Origin: Lagopus muta | Taxonomy: Eukaryota; Chordata; Aves; Galliformes; Phasianidae | DNA: 64,000 nucleotides | Direction: 5' to 3' | Assembly: GCF_023343835.1 (NCBI RefSeq) | Contig: NC_064472.1 | Span: 10,159,469 to 10,223,468, forward strand | Shown: positions 1 to 12,243 of the stretch, one piece after another | Numbering within the stretch: position 1 is the stretch's first letter | Layout of the letters: the number at the start of each line of letters is the position of its first letter | The notes under the pieces: model-generated | What the model saw: only the letters and a program-made list of their open reading frames with translations | Database searches by the model: none | Told to the model about the DNA's origin: nothing | Program-made: the position numbers and the translations under genes

Positions 1-229
1 CCCGTATTTGACACAGGGAACAGTGATGCCACACTGTGAGCCCGGAAAAGCAAACCCACGGGGAAAGCAACGCTGGGACGGGGACATCCCTGCGCTGTGC
101 TCAGCCGCGGGTGAGAAACGCACCGCACTATCTCCAAACATTACTGAATGCCGGAATGAAAAAAGCGACCGAGACCACAGGGTCTGAGCACTACCCCCCA
201 AAAGTGACTCCAAAACTTGAAAGCCCTCT

Positions 230-1240
230 GCGTGGGGTGAGGGGAGGCACGCCACAGCACCCAGCCCCGCGCTTCCCACGCTCCCCCATCCCACCGCCCG
301 CCGTGGTGCAGCCCCACACCTGCCCCGCTGCACGGACCCTGCGGGCGGCCGAGAGCCCAGAGCCGCAGTGCGGTGCGAGCTGTCCGGCGGGAGCGGGATG
401 CGAGGCTGCGCGCGGGGCGGGGACGCGGACCCCGCGGGGGTCGAAGAGTTGGCGGGAGCGGGGACAAAGGCAGCGGCGTGCGGGGCTGTGCTGGGCGGGG
501 GGAGGCGGGGTTCCGTAATGGGTGGCACTGCAGCCCCAAATCTCAGCGAGAGAGCACCCCCAAAATCGTGCACAGGAGCACAAAGGTGCTCCGTGCATCG
601 GGATAACCCGAAGCCGGCACTGGAGAGCCCCGTGCACGGCACTGCTCAGCGCCTCGGCGATCCCAAAGCCCCCATCGGGGGAGGGGGGCTGTTCCGTCCG
701 TCGGGGTGCCCCGCGCACTGCGCACCCCACAGCCAGCGCTGTGCAGCCCAGCCACTTCCCCTCACCTCTCTCCTGGGAGTGCGGGGCGTTCTCGTCGTTG
801 TGGTCGTGCTCCTGCCCGGCGGCGGTTCGGCCCAGCCCGGCCAGCAGCAGGACGCAGATCCGCAGCGCGGTGCGGTTCATTTCTAGCAAGTGCGGCGTGC
901 GGGACGGCCCGTGGCTGCCTGCTGGTCGAGACTGCCGCACATACATGGGAACAGGAGGGGGGAGGAGGCAGCCCTGACTCGACGCCGCCGTTACCTTTTA
1001 TAGAGGCTGGAGGCAAAGTCTGCCGCCGCCCGGCCCGGACAGGTGAGCCGCGCCGCCGCCGCCCCTGCACCGGGACTCGAACCCGTGATCCTGCCGGGAC
1101 GGAGGAGGGGGCTACCCCGCCCCCCCTGCGCCGCGGGCACCTGAGTGGGGCGCGCGGCCCGGCCCCTGCGAGGGGGGGCGGGAGACCCCGTACGTCCCTC
1201 TGGCGCCTCTGCTGAGGGCGTGAGGGGCCCCTCGGGGAGA
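230..1240. promoter_or_regulatory. CpG island around the 766-880 exon
   Basis: This stretch is strongly GC-rich and dense in CG dinucleotides, in contrast to the AT-richer sequence to its right. It covers the putative first exon at 766-880 and about 360 bases upstream of its ATG, which fits a promoter for a leftward transcript. Long open frames on both strands here are a by-product of GC richness and are not counted as genes. Confidence 0.6.
766..880 (-). CDS. First coding exon of a secreted or membrane protein (carbonic anhydrase 9 candidate)
   Basis: A minus-strand ATG at 880 opens 38 codons beginning MNRTALRICVLLLAGLG, a typical signal peptide: a short basic start, a leucine-rich core, and small residues (RTAAG) near the probable cleavage site. 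A polar, acidic stretch QEHDHNDENAPHSQER follows. The frame then meets a consensus donor (GAGAGAG|GTGAGG) at 765/764, leaving phase 1. The exon lies in a CpG island, as a first exon should. No continuation is visible to the left, so the remaining exons would be off the window. CA9 is suggested by synteny, since in human it sits head-to-head with ARHGEF39, and because CA9 has a signal peptide followed by an acidic stretch. No carbonic anhydrase domain is visible here, so the identity is a guess; the exon itself is better supported. Confidence 0.5.
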
Positions 1241-1254
1241 GCTGAGGGGTGTGC

Positions 1255-1735
1255 GTAGCTGTGGGGCGAGACGTTTCAGCTATGGGATTCCCTCAGTGCT
1301 GGACTGAGGGACCCTCTCAGAGAGGGGCTGAGACATCGTCAGCTATGAGATTCCCTCAGTGATGGGGTGGAGGGCTTCCCTCAGCTTTCTCCTCAACAAT
1401 AGGGTGATGGATGTCCGCAGTGAAAGAAGTGAGGGAGATCATCGGTGATGGGGTGTGGGACACCCTCAGCAATGACACAAGAGACTTCTCCAGCTGTGGG
1501 TGTCCTCTCACAGTGCTGAGCTCAAAGAGCCCCACCTCCAGTGAGGGACATCTCCAGTGATGGAGTACTGACCAATCCAATGACTGACATCTCCAGTGAG
1601 GGATCTCCTCAGTGAGGAACATCCTCAGCTCTGGCTTGAGACCCCTTGGTAGAGGGGTGAGACCCAGTGTGCCCTCCTGCAGCAGGGCTTTGAGGGACCC
1701 CGTCAGCACTGGATGTTCCCCCATGTGCCAGTGAT
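1255..1735. repeat. Degenerate minisatellite of CCTCAGTGATGG-like units
   Basis: Variants of words such as ccctcagtgatgggg, tctccagtgaggga and cctcagcaatga recur many times across about 480 bases, spaced roughly 20 to 40 bases apart. The copies have drifted, so the unit is not constant. No exon is recognisable inside. It abuts the right edge of the CpG island. Confidence 0.6.
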
Positions 1736-1740
1736 GGCTG

Positions 1741-4700
1741 TGCTCAGGAGGATGTGCCAGGACTCATGCTTTCAGCATTTTCAGCAATAGTCTGGAAAAG
1801 TGTGCAGGCAGTGATGAGACGGAATTAGCAACGATGTTAATTTGGGTCAGGAAAAGGCTGAAGTGGTCTTGAAGAGTTCAGGGGGTTGTGATGTATGGTG
1901 CTTGGGCAGATCTACAGCATGTTGCAGTTCTATGTTGTAGATACCAAGGAACACAAAAGTAGTGCAAGCAAGGGTGCAAGAGCATGGTTTTAAATCAGCT
2001 ATTGCAGCTTGCAGAAGAGATCCAAGTCGCGAAGATGACAGTTGACTGCTTGCCAAGAAAGTGAAGTGAACATCAGGGATTATCCAGAAGGAAACAAAGA
2101 ACAAAACAACAGAAAGAAAAAAAAAAAACCAAAAAACAACAAATAAAAAAAAGCACATTCTGCTGTTGTATAAACCTCTGGTGAATCCTCCTCTCAGTTA
2201 TTGCCCATGGTTTTGTTTCTCCCATCACAAAAGGTACTGAAGCAGCAAGTGCAGGGCCAGGCTGGGCACAGAAATGGCTTTTGCACAAGGAAAGAACAAA
2301 GCAAGATGAGATGAATTCTATGGTCTTGGCATCCCAGATCATACAGGACCAGGGAGTGAGGAAGCATTTACTCCTTGAGTAGTGGATTTATGGCACAGTC
2401 AACCCATGTTGTCTCGCAGGAAGTTTGAGAACAACCAACAAAGTATCTTTTCTACCCTGCAGAAGGGAATGGGGGAATTCCTTCAGCCAAGTGTATTATC
2501 TGTGTCTGTACAAGAAGACACCAGGCAAGTTGCTGGGCTCCTTATTACCAGCATCCCAGCTCTGTGCCATATCTCCATAGCGTCACGCTTCCTCTAAACC
2601 ACTTTTCCCAGCTGTTTCCTAGCCCACACCTTCCTATATGAACATGCTCGGTGTAGCCCTAACCAGTGCATCCAGACCTATTGCTGTTGTCACCGTGACG
2701 GGGCTTGAGACCTGTCACAGAGGGAGGGAGCTCTTTGTGCAGCCTGGATTTTGTGCTGAGTGTGAGAAAGATGTCCCCAGAAGATGACAGCTAGGACACA
2801 AGTTGCTGCACTGATTCTTTGCAGTCTGGCACCGTGTGTTCCTGCTCTCCCCTGTAGCAGGTGCCTTACCTTGTGCACCTGGGGTCTCTAGGGATGACCT
2901 GAAGGTGGGATCAGTGCACTCCCAACCTGCAGGTTTTATCCTGATTCACCTTGTTCCTCCCAACACCAGATAAGCCAAACCATCAGATAGGAAGACATTT
3001 ATTTGTCAAGGCTTAAGGAAACAAGACTGTGGGGGGGAAAACAAACCATAAAATGCAACTCAGGCACCCTTCTCACATTCCTGTAGATTATCCTACAGGA
3101 TAAAAAGGAAGAAGAGTTCTGGTCCTTTTAATCAAAACAGAAGAAGAGGAAGAAGTCTGGTTATCTAGGGAGAACAGGCTCGATCTTTTTCTGGCCAAGC
3201 CTCATGCAATTCTCAGCTTACACCTGGGCATACTCCTGTTCATTTGTCAGGTAGGTTGCCTTGCATTCGCTGTTTCTACTCTGTGCAGCTGGAGTCACTT
3301 TGAGGCCATCAGCCTTGCTGCCCTGCCTTAGGTTTCACTGTCCTCCCTCTTTATTACTCTTCAAGGCTGCATGTATCCTATCACAGAAGCTGTAATTGCA
3401 CACGTCTCCTTTCCACCTCCTGTGCCTTCTCAGCTTTTTGTAGACGAAGATAACTGGCAGTCACAGACACTGGAGGACAAAAGGTGAATCTGTGGACAGG
3501 CCACATTGGATGTGTCGTCGGGGAGTGCAGCGGGTTGTGGATCATTGCCTCATCCCACAAGCCTGGCAGGCTAGGTGGAAGAGCACAGTGGCATCCTCCT
3601 TTGCAAGGTTTACAACATGTGCCCTTTGTTGAGATGGGGCCTCTTGAAATGCACAACACCAAGCTTCTGCTCATCTTGGAGTGCATCCATTCAAGGCACA
3701 AAACTCCAACTCTCCAGGGAGCTTCTCTCATTCTCAGCAGCGCAAGACAGGCTGTGCTCAAGTGGACGTGCCTTAGGAAATGCTGTCTGGTCTTCGTTTA
3801 GTCATAGTCTTCTGGGGAGTGATAATCTCCAAATGCCTGTGAAAGGATTTATGCTAAGGAAAAAGATATAATTCCCAAGAAAATTAGCTCAGCTAAGGAA
3901 AGACTTGGGTGTCCAGGAGAACTTTGTGACTCTATTCCTTATTAAAATCGGAGCAGTAATCCTTTCTCGCAGGACATACAGTGACTTTCTGAGATCTTGT
4001 GCAGGCTGACTTGTAATATCACAGCAATGGGCATCACTTCATCAGTGCCGTTGTGCTCCTTCATGACTTATGGGCTTGATGGTTGACTTCTGCAAGAAAC
4101 CTACCTGTCTGGGTGAATCACATATGCGGTATTTATTCCATTACTGGTATTTGAGAAAATGAACTCTCCAAAAATCCGAATATTGTAGTGATGATGACAT
4201 GGTGACCCTCTTATTGTGTTCGTTGTTAAAACGTTGCTAAAACAGAGCTACCTGAAGAGATGCTCCACGGACCTACCAAGCCCTCTACTGCTGCAGTGCA
4301 TGGCTTATCTCCAGCAAGTAACCAGCATGCAGTGCTTGGGGGTAGGATGGTGAGGAACACTTCGAGGTGAGAGTGATAATTAGTTTGTTGACATCTCCTA
4401 ATTTTCTAGGATGATGCTTCCTAATTTCAGAGCAACCCCAGCAAATCCTTGTTATGGGGCTCTGGACCAGTCAGGCCAGTCCTTGGAGTGCTCTATCTGG
4501 TCCTCTGTCGTCGGGTGGTAGGAAGCAGGCACCAGAGGAGCTGGTTCCCCTGGCAGTTCCTGAACCAGGACTATACCTGCAGTGCAGCAGCTGCTTTGGA
4601 ACTATGAATTCCAGCAGCTCTAGTAGAGATTGTTTAAAAATATGTACTTACGTGTCTCTACGAACTGTTGAGATATTTACATGTCTATTTTTAGGACAAG

Positions 4701-7700
4701 CCTAAAAAAACTGGAGTAAGGAAAAACTGAATTTGGTTTTAATTTTAAGGGATTCACTCCCAAATCTGACCTTCAAAATAGCAAAACTTCTGGGAACTAT
4801 TAACTCTGGCTTTGGGCAAGGTCTACATATGACTTGGCCCCTGTGTCAGAGTGTTTCATGCAGGCAAGCATCCCAGAACCTGCTGTCAAACAGCAGCCAT
4901 AGTGTGGTCCCAGCAGGACACAAATGTGGAGACTCACAGCTGGCAAGCACTTCTAAGAGCACTGAGCTGCAGCATGATCTCTCTCAAGCAGTGAATAAGT
5001 CAATCTCTTTAATTACAGCAAGCAGAACAAGATTTTACCTATAGTTTTGTGCAAATCAGGGCTGACATAGCTTGCCCGTGCACCAAGTCCAGTCCTACTT
5101 CTGGAAAAGCAGTTCTGTGTTTTCCCTCATGACTTGGAGAGCAGGAATCTGCCTCCTCCTCTGTTCTTCTCTGAGTTTCAATGTGTTTCTTTGATTTTTT
5201 CCATTAAAATATATTTATTTGTTTCTAAGTAGGGCTGCCCTTTTGATAGCATTTATTCTCTCATTTATTTATAGACAGCAATTCAATCCCTCCACAAACT
5301 GTGTTTTGAAAGGTTAAACAGAAGTCCACACCAGCTTAGCTTGTCAGAAAATAAATGTCTCTGCTTCTCCTGATCACATTAACCCTCTGCACCTCAAGTT
5401 TTAATCAACCTTTCCTGAACATACACACCCTAAATTTTACATTTACTTCATAAGGATAATACTGCTCCAGCTACATGTGAAATCGCTCATAGTAAACACA
5501 TGATCGAGTGCTTTGCTTGCTTGTTATTATTCTTGTATCCTATGAGTTCTCATTAGCAGCTCATCAGCACTCACAAATAGGAGGTTTTGTGTTCCTTCAT
5601 CTTTCACAACTGTTCTGCTATGGCCTGATTTTCAGCTGCAGCGGCAGCATTTCCAGCAGCTTCATTCCTCTTCTTTGTAAACATCCCTAATGATACTTTT
5701 TATGAAGGTAGGTCCCAAAGCCAACCTTTGAGGAGTTTCAGTCACATTCATTTTACTGAGCTTTATTTTGAGTCGGGCGGTCTGTTCTTAAATTTGCTTT
5801 TTTTGGGGTCCTCTGCTTCTATTCCTGCATCCAGCAACATGGAGGGAAACATCGTTCATTTTTGAGTCACAGCTAAAGTTTATTTTTTGATCTTTACATG
5901 TTAGCTATCTCCCTCTGTTGTTCCATCAGACTGCTAAAACGACTAAAGACCCTTCTCTCTAGTATTAGAGTTTCTTCCTTAGGGTCTCGACTGGGAGCAG
6001 TTCTCAAGTTTTCCATGCACGTACTCACCACCAAGCCACAACCTCCTTTCTCAGCTTTTACTGCTGCTAGCAAATTCTTTGTTCATTCTCAGTGCCATTC
6101 ACTGCAGTTACACAACCACTGAGGGATGGAGTCACTCTCTAAAAACTTCACCCATTATTTGAGATACGAGTTTCGGACCTCTCCTGTACTAAAATGAACA
6201 AAAAATTTCCACGCCACTCTTTATTATGCCGGGTGCTCTTGTGCTTCAATCTAGGTGGAGTCATTAGTTTTCGTATATTTTTCTCTAACTGTTGTCCTTG
6301 AAATTAGGAATTTTGAATCTTTTTATCACTTGATATATGGCAATTTTTTAGAAGCCACCTAGTATGAGGCATTTTCCCATTACATTCCATTTAAGAAACT
6401 ATGTCAACCCACTCTGGGTGGTGTCTTGGATGTTTAAGTTGAGCAAACAGTGCCTGCTGCAAGTAGGTGTTGTCAGAAGCCATCAGCAGCTTCTGTAGTG
6501 TGTACTGTCACAGGAAACTGTGACGTTACTCTCGCTTCTGCTGCCTCAGTGTGAAATGGCATTAGGGAAAAAGAAACTATGTCTCAATTAATAAGAAGTG
6601 AGCACAGTTGAAGATCTTGCCTCTAATTTACAGAAAGTTGTGAAATGCTTCCTTCAGTACATTTCCCAGATTGGCAAAGCAAACTAAACATGATTCATTT
6701 CTTTGGAGATGAGTGGTGATCGGTGGTGATCAGGGTACTTTGTCCTGCATGATGAACTGCTCCCCCTGAACTGCTCCTCCAAAAAGGGAGACACACTAAT
6801 GAAACTTCCCTGAGGACCATACGTCCAGAAGCCATCTAAAGGAAGGGAAATCTGGGGGGTTGCAATTTAAAAACACCAACTTCAATATATGCAACAGAGA
6901 TTTTTTTACCTACACCAGCTTAAACAAAATTGAAAACATCTGGGATGAGGGGCAGGATGCCCCTGTGGCAGAACAAACGGAGGAGTCTGTGGCTGTGGAC
7001 TCACAGCTGCAAGGAGCAGTAGTCTCTGGAGTATTCTGTCTGGCTGTGCATCACTGCACGCAGTCACCCTGCTACAACGCTCAGCAGCCTGTGTGACTAA
7101 GTTGCTTGTGGGATGAGGAAACTTCAAATGACAGAGCTCCAAAAACTCAAAGAGGCGTAAGGTTTCCCATAGGAAACTCCTCTCATGCGCAGTCTCTCTC
7201 AGTGTTGGCATGTCATGATTTTGATCCATTTTTCCTAAACCAAGGCATTGGTTCCATCCATCTTGCTGTCAGTTCAGCCCCAGTGTATTTTCCCATATCC
7301 TAACCAGGAACGTCTCAGCAGCCACCTTAAAAATTTCATCACCTGAGGCCCTTTAAATTTCTCTCTAGAGGGCACTTTCTCTGCCTTAGAGCAGCCAGTA
7401 ATTTTTTCCTGTGCACTCTCCAATTTTCCACCAAAGTTACCTCTAAATGTGTATACCAGAAGCAGATCTTTATGTCAGCCTCAGCATCATGAGAACTGCA
7501 CACAAAATAAATGTCTCTGCCCCGTCACAATCACTGGTGCAGGATTCGCAGCGGAAAACCATCAGCTCTTCCTCACACATCGTCCTGGTAGGAATTCTTA
7601 TCATTCTGCTCTGAGGATCCAAGAACATTTTTCAGCACACGGATTTTCAAGAAAAACTCCCTCATCCCTTCAGCCTGCTCCATGCCACATGTGTAGCTTT

Positions 7701-10700
7701 CCTGGGTCACACTTACAAAGGGATCCAAGTCACTCGGATCTTTTGGTTCACCACAACTTTGCCAGCATTTGAGAACCAGAGGTCCTGTGTACCAACCTCC
7801 AAAAGGGAGACTGCCCTCAGCCAGTACCGTTCTCTGCAGAACAGCCAACAGCAGCTCCCAGCAGTCAGACCAGCAGTGCCTTTCCCATGGAGAGGTACAC
7901 ATTCAGGACCTCCATCATCCAAAGTCTGACTGAACCAAACTCAGGTGCTGCTTAGGTGGAAACCCACAGACAGAAAATAGGAAGCTTCTCCAGCACGTAG
8001 CAAGATGCTGCAAGGGCAGGGGAGATCCAGCATGCTTCATCTCTGTTCTTAATCATCACTTCTAGCAGTAATGAGGCTGTGCCATGTGCTGAACAGGCTG
8101 CCCTGAGGCAGCTTGAGCACAACCCAGTGCTTGCCTCAGGGTGCTTGGCATCAGCCAGCTGCCCATTGCCTACCCTGCAAACAGTGCCAGCTGCAGACAC
8201 ACAGCCACTGCACAACACCACATGTTTTGCTGCAGGGTCAGATGCAGAGTGATGTGGTGCTTCAGATTAACATGCTCTTATTCATTGTCACCCAGCTTAC
8301 TTTTCTGAATCAGATTTATAAAAAGGTAGTAAGTCTCAAGTGCCATCAGCACGTGCTGGCCCTTGATCTTTTGCAGATCCAGGAGCGCCAGGCCCTCCTG
8401 CATGCCATGACAGGCAGTGGAAAAGCAGACAGGCTGTGATATCAGGAGGGATTTGCAGGCAAAGGTCCCCCGGCAAGACCTGCTGCAACATGGCTGGGTG
8501 AAGCCCTTACCCATGATGGCTGCACAGTAGTGCAAAGAGAAAAGACCTGCAGATCAAGCCAGCTGAGCAGCTCTGCCTAGCACAGTGGGCTGGCTGGGGC
8601 AGAGTGCATCCCCTTACGCAGTAGGATTAAACTTTTCTCGTTTTGCCAGATTTGAGGGAGAAGATGAAGTGAGCCTGCTTATCACAGCCACGCAGCATTA
8701 CCTGTTGGCAATCCTCCCCGTTGAGGGCACCATGGGTCTGCCCTGCGTGACACCTGCAGCTGGCATCCATGCACAGATCAACTGGAAACAGACTGCTGAG
8801 GAGAATTGCTGGGCAGGAGCTCCAGGAGGCAGCAGATTCTTGGACCAAGCTGGCCTGATGAGTAGCTCTGGGATATTGCTGAGGGACTGCTTCTGGGAGG
8901 GCCCTCAAAGGAGACAAATTTATATAGCATGAGGAGTATAACAAAAAAAATGGTCTCTTGGGCCAAAAGTAACCTGCTCTGAAGCAGGTTAAAATCTTCA
9001 AACCATTAGAAACTTCATGAAGATTTGGCTAAGGCTCTACAGCAGATTTGTTCCACAACAGAAGGATTCCAGACACTTCCATCTTTATTTTCTGTCTGCT
9101 GCTAATTATCAGCACACCTCTCACTCAAAGCAGTGCAGTTCTCTTAGGCTTTGGACACGGGGGTCCTGCACAAACCAGTCTCCAGCCTGAAGGCTGATGT
9201 GTGCTGGGAGTACGGCAGGATTCCTTGTGAACCCCTTGAACCCCTTGACATGCATGCAGGACTGTGTGGCCAGACCATGTTTGTATCTGCTGCACGACGG
9301 TGGGGCACTGTTTTAATTTAAAATGGATTAGGCTTTGTTTTCTTTCTAGCTCAATAACATTGCATGCATTGTTGGGCGATAAAACCCACAGATAACCATG
9401 CCAGCAGGCTTTTGAGGTGGACGTGATCAGCAGCACAGCATGAGCTGAAATGGCAAAGAATAGAGGGAAAAACTGCATAAAAACATGCTGCTGGTAACAC
9501 AGACTGCACAGTATATGCTGCAGCTCCTGGAGACACTGTGGAACATCTTCCTGACAGAGAAGGGTGAAAGAACCAGAGCAGAATGTGGGTGAACAGCTCG
9601 AGCACAGCCCAGTTCTTGGCCTGGGATGCAGGACATGAGGTGCAGGGGAGCAGGGAAGCATGTGAGCTGTTACTCCTTGTCCCAGTCCTTCTCTCAGTCA
9701 TGGATTGCTGATGGTGACGATGACTCCCAGGAGAGGAGCTCCTCCCTAGGCAGTAAGGATGTCTCAATTCACCAAAGCGTTGTGCGTTGCTGTTTTTCCC
9801 AAGCTGGTTCTGCCCCTTTCTGCTCACCTCTGGCATTTCATGAGCTTAAGATTTGCTCCATGTCTACAAGGCAAGTACAGCCCTACCAAGGAGCTCTGGC
9901 AAAAGCATTTTGTTTCCCAGGTTTCTTGGCAGAGCCTCATTATCACATGCACTAGATTCCTTCACTACCCTAATCCATGCCTTCTGGCTGGCAGCAAGCA
10001 TGAGGCTGAATGGATGGCACTGACCATGAGCTGCAGGAAGCGCAACCTGAACACAAGGTCTTAGGTTGTCCCAGAGTCTGATTTGGGACTCCCCAAGAGG
10101 AAGCACAAGGTCTCCGCAGAGCTAAGTATGAGGACACCTACCTACACCCCACTGTTGTGCTACAGACCAGCCCACATGTCTCTCCTGCAGACTCAAAGAG
10201 ATCCCTAACAAAAACTCTAAAACCACGCTCACTCACCATACCATCCATACCAACCAGGCTGGGCCCTGTGGCCCTGCCTAGATCTTCATTCACACTGACT
10301 CCCTCGCAAGTGATGTCTGAGGAGGCTGATGCTGCCAGCAGGATGCACTGAGAGCTCTTTGGAAGGTCAGATAGCAGAATCACAGAATCACAGAAGCAGC
10401 TGGGAACCTGACCCCATACAGCTTTCTGTACGGTATTTTCCCCAAACATTCTTACCTGAAACCCTTTATAACCTCTCATGACTTTTTTTTTTTTTTTTTT
10501 TAAACATGAGTTTTGCTACTGACATGTTCCAGACCAGGCATCCCTTACTTTGAAAGCTAACAGAAGGCATCAGGATCCCCCAGGATACTTTGTCACTGCA
10601 TCTCTATGTGGACAAAGATGACAGCAGCTCACACAAGATGTGTGTTGGTGCTCAGATCGTGCAGCAGTACACCATGTAAGCATACCAGTGCTGCTGCCCT

Positions 10701-11429
10701 GGGCAGGAACATAGAGGGAACCAGAGGCAGGAAGAGCAACTGCATAGCCCTGCATGACATCAGCATCTATCTGCCCTGATCTGCCAGGCAAATGGCAAAG
10801 CCCCAAATAGGACTGCAGATCTGTGCAGGTGTTGTAGCAACGTGCTCTGTGGGGAGAGAGGTGTACAGATGATAGAAACACAACTGTCCAGGGGAGCAGA
10901 AGTAAAGCAGATCTCTGCACAGTTCTCATAGGAGAAACAGACAGCCCACAGCCACTAAGGCAGGAAACTGGTGATCCACATCACCTGACATGGGCTGCAG
11001 CACCAGCGGGGGCTGGATGGTACTGCACAGAGAAAGACAGCAGGAACAGAAGTCTCCCATACAGCTCCTGTGAACACCCTGGCCTCTGAGATTTGGTGTT
11101 AAACTCCTGCAAAACTTTCATTAACATAATCATTTTAAGGGTTACAAGCAAACCAAACCACAAACCCTTGAAAGCAGCGAGTCTGCAGCACCTGCTTGCC
11201 CCAGAGGGCTCTGCCAGTGGTCCAAGAAGCAGTCATGGACAGGCTGAGAAGCCAGAAAACTGAGCTGCTGTGAGCCACCAGACAGCAGCAGAGCTGACAA
11301 GCATAGCCTCAAGGACAATCTGACCTTGCTCGATGTGGCAAGTACTGCCTGCAAGCCGTCCCCTCCACCTTCTGAGGGCTGGCCCAAGGATCCAGTATTC
11401 TTTCAGTCTTATAATTTTTGGGTGGTTCT
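1741..11429. other. Intergenic sequence, no gene recognised
   Basis: I found no exon with flanking splice signals and no familiar protein motif on either strand. Open frames are short, low in information and differ from strand to strand as expected by chance. The stretch holds an A-rich tract near 2101-2153, a T run at about 10484-10502, and a small CR1-tip-like motif (agaatcacagaatcacagaa) at about 10375. A distal exon of an unrecognised gene cannot be excluded. Confidence 0.4.
2101..2153. repeat. A-rich low-complexity tract
   Basis: Runs of A interrupted by C and G over about 50 bases. It could be the remnant tail of a retroposed sequence, but no source or target-site duplication was identified. 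Confidence 0.6.
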
Positions 11430-11525
11430 GTGTGGAGTCAGGATTTGGACTCGGTGATTCTTGTGGGTCCCTTCCCACAAGAAGGGGACAATATTCCCTT
11501 CAGGATATTCTATAATTCTGTGAAC
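11430..11525 (+). repeat. CR1 LINE 3' end fragment
   Basis: The stretch carries the CR1 3' tail words: ggatttggactcggtgat, then gggtcccttcccac, then gatattctataattctgtg. The octamer-like ending (ATTCTATGATTCT family) marks the 3' tip, so the copy lies on the plus strand. It is 5'-truncated and diverged. Confidence 0.7.
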
Positions 11526-11899
11526 TGATAACTTCTTTCCTGCAGTATGCAGCTTTTGTTACACAGAAACTCTTCTCTGTTAGGTGTAATTACAGCAGGA
11601 ATGCAGAGAACCAGGATTTGCCTACATTAGTTGCTGGTAATTCCCTCCTCCCACAGTCAGTCTTCCAGTACTTCATATGTCTGGCATGTCAGATCCCATT
11701 TTCTTAGATCCCAGTTTCTTTGCAACAACAAGTTAAGCGTTATTAAGGCAGGCCATCACAGATCTTCACTGATCCAGCTCTTCCCTATGAAGAATTACTC
11801 AGTGCAATATCTAGCCACCCTGCTTGATAGACATACGCATCCAGCACTCAAGAAAAATTGGGACCTTTTGTATTTGATCCAACCCAACACTGTCCATTG

Positions 11900-12243
11900 C
11901 AATTGAGGGCTCTGGAGCACAAGTCTTATGAGGAGCGGCTGAGGGAGCTGGGATTGTTCAGTCTGGAGAAGAGGAGGCTCAGGGGAGACCTCATTGCACT
12001 GTACAACTTCCTGAAGGGAGGCTGTGATGAGGAGGGGTTTGGCCTCTTCTCCCAGGCAACGAGCAGGACCTGAGGAAATGGCCACAAGTTGTATCAGAGG
12101 AGGTTTAGGTTAGACATGAGGAAAAACTTCTTCTCTCAGAGAGTGGTCAGGCACTGCGATGGCTGCCCAGGGAGGTGGTGGAGTGGCCGTCCCTGGCAGT
12201 GTTCCTGTGATTCTATGTGACTCTGTGATTCTATGATTCTGTG
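11900..12243 (+). repeat. CR1 LINE 3' fragment
   Basis: Classic CR1 3' sequence: gctctggagcacaagtctta, gaggagcggctgagggagct, ctggagaagaggaggctcag, then gggaggtggtggagt, and the terminal gattctatgattctgtga. It is plus-oriented and 5'-truncated. It closely matches the copy at about 34830-35250, so the two are probably the same or sister subfamilies. Confidence 0.9.

Noticed and set aside
1060-1140. Possible tRNA on the minus strand (T-arm-like CGGGTTCGAGTCCCG)
   Set aside because: Only a T-arm-like stem and loop is present. The upstream sequence cannot pair with the 3' side to form an acceptor stem, and no anticodon arm was found.
36-1215. Several overlapping long open frames on both strands at the left end
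   Set aside because: They lie in a CpG island, where stop codons are rare. They show proline, arginine and alanine bias with no domain; only the spliced 766-880 exon was kept.
9125-9661. Minus-strand open frame of 178 codons
   Set aside because: No recognisable domain, odd composition (many Cys, Ser and Gln) and overlapping open frames in other phases; judged to be chance.
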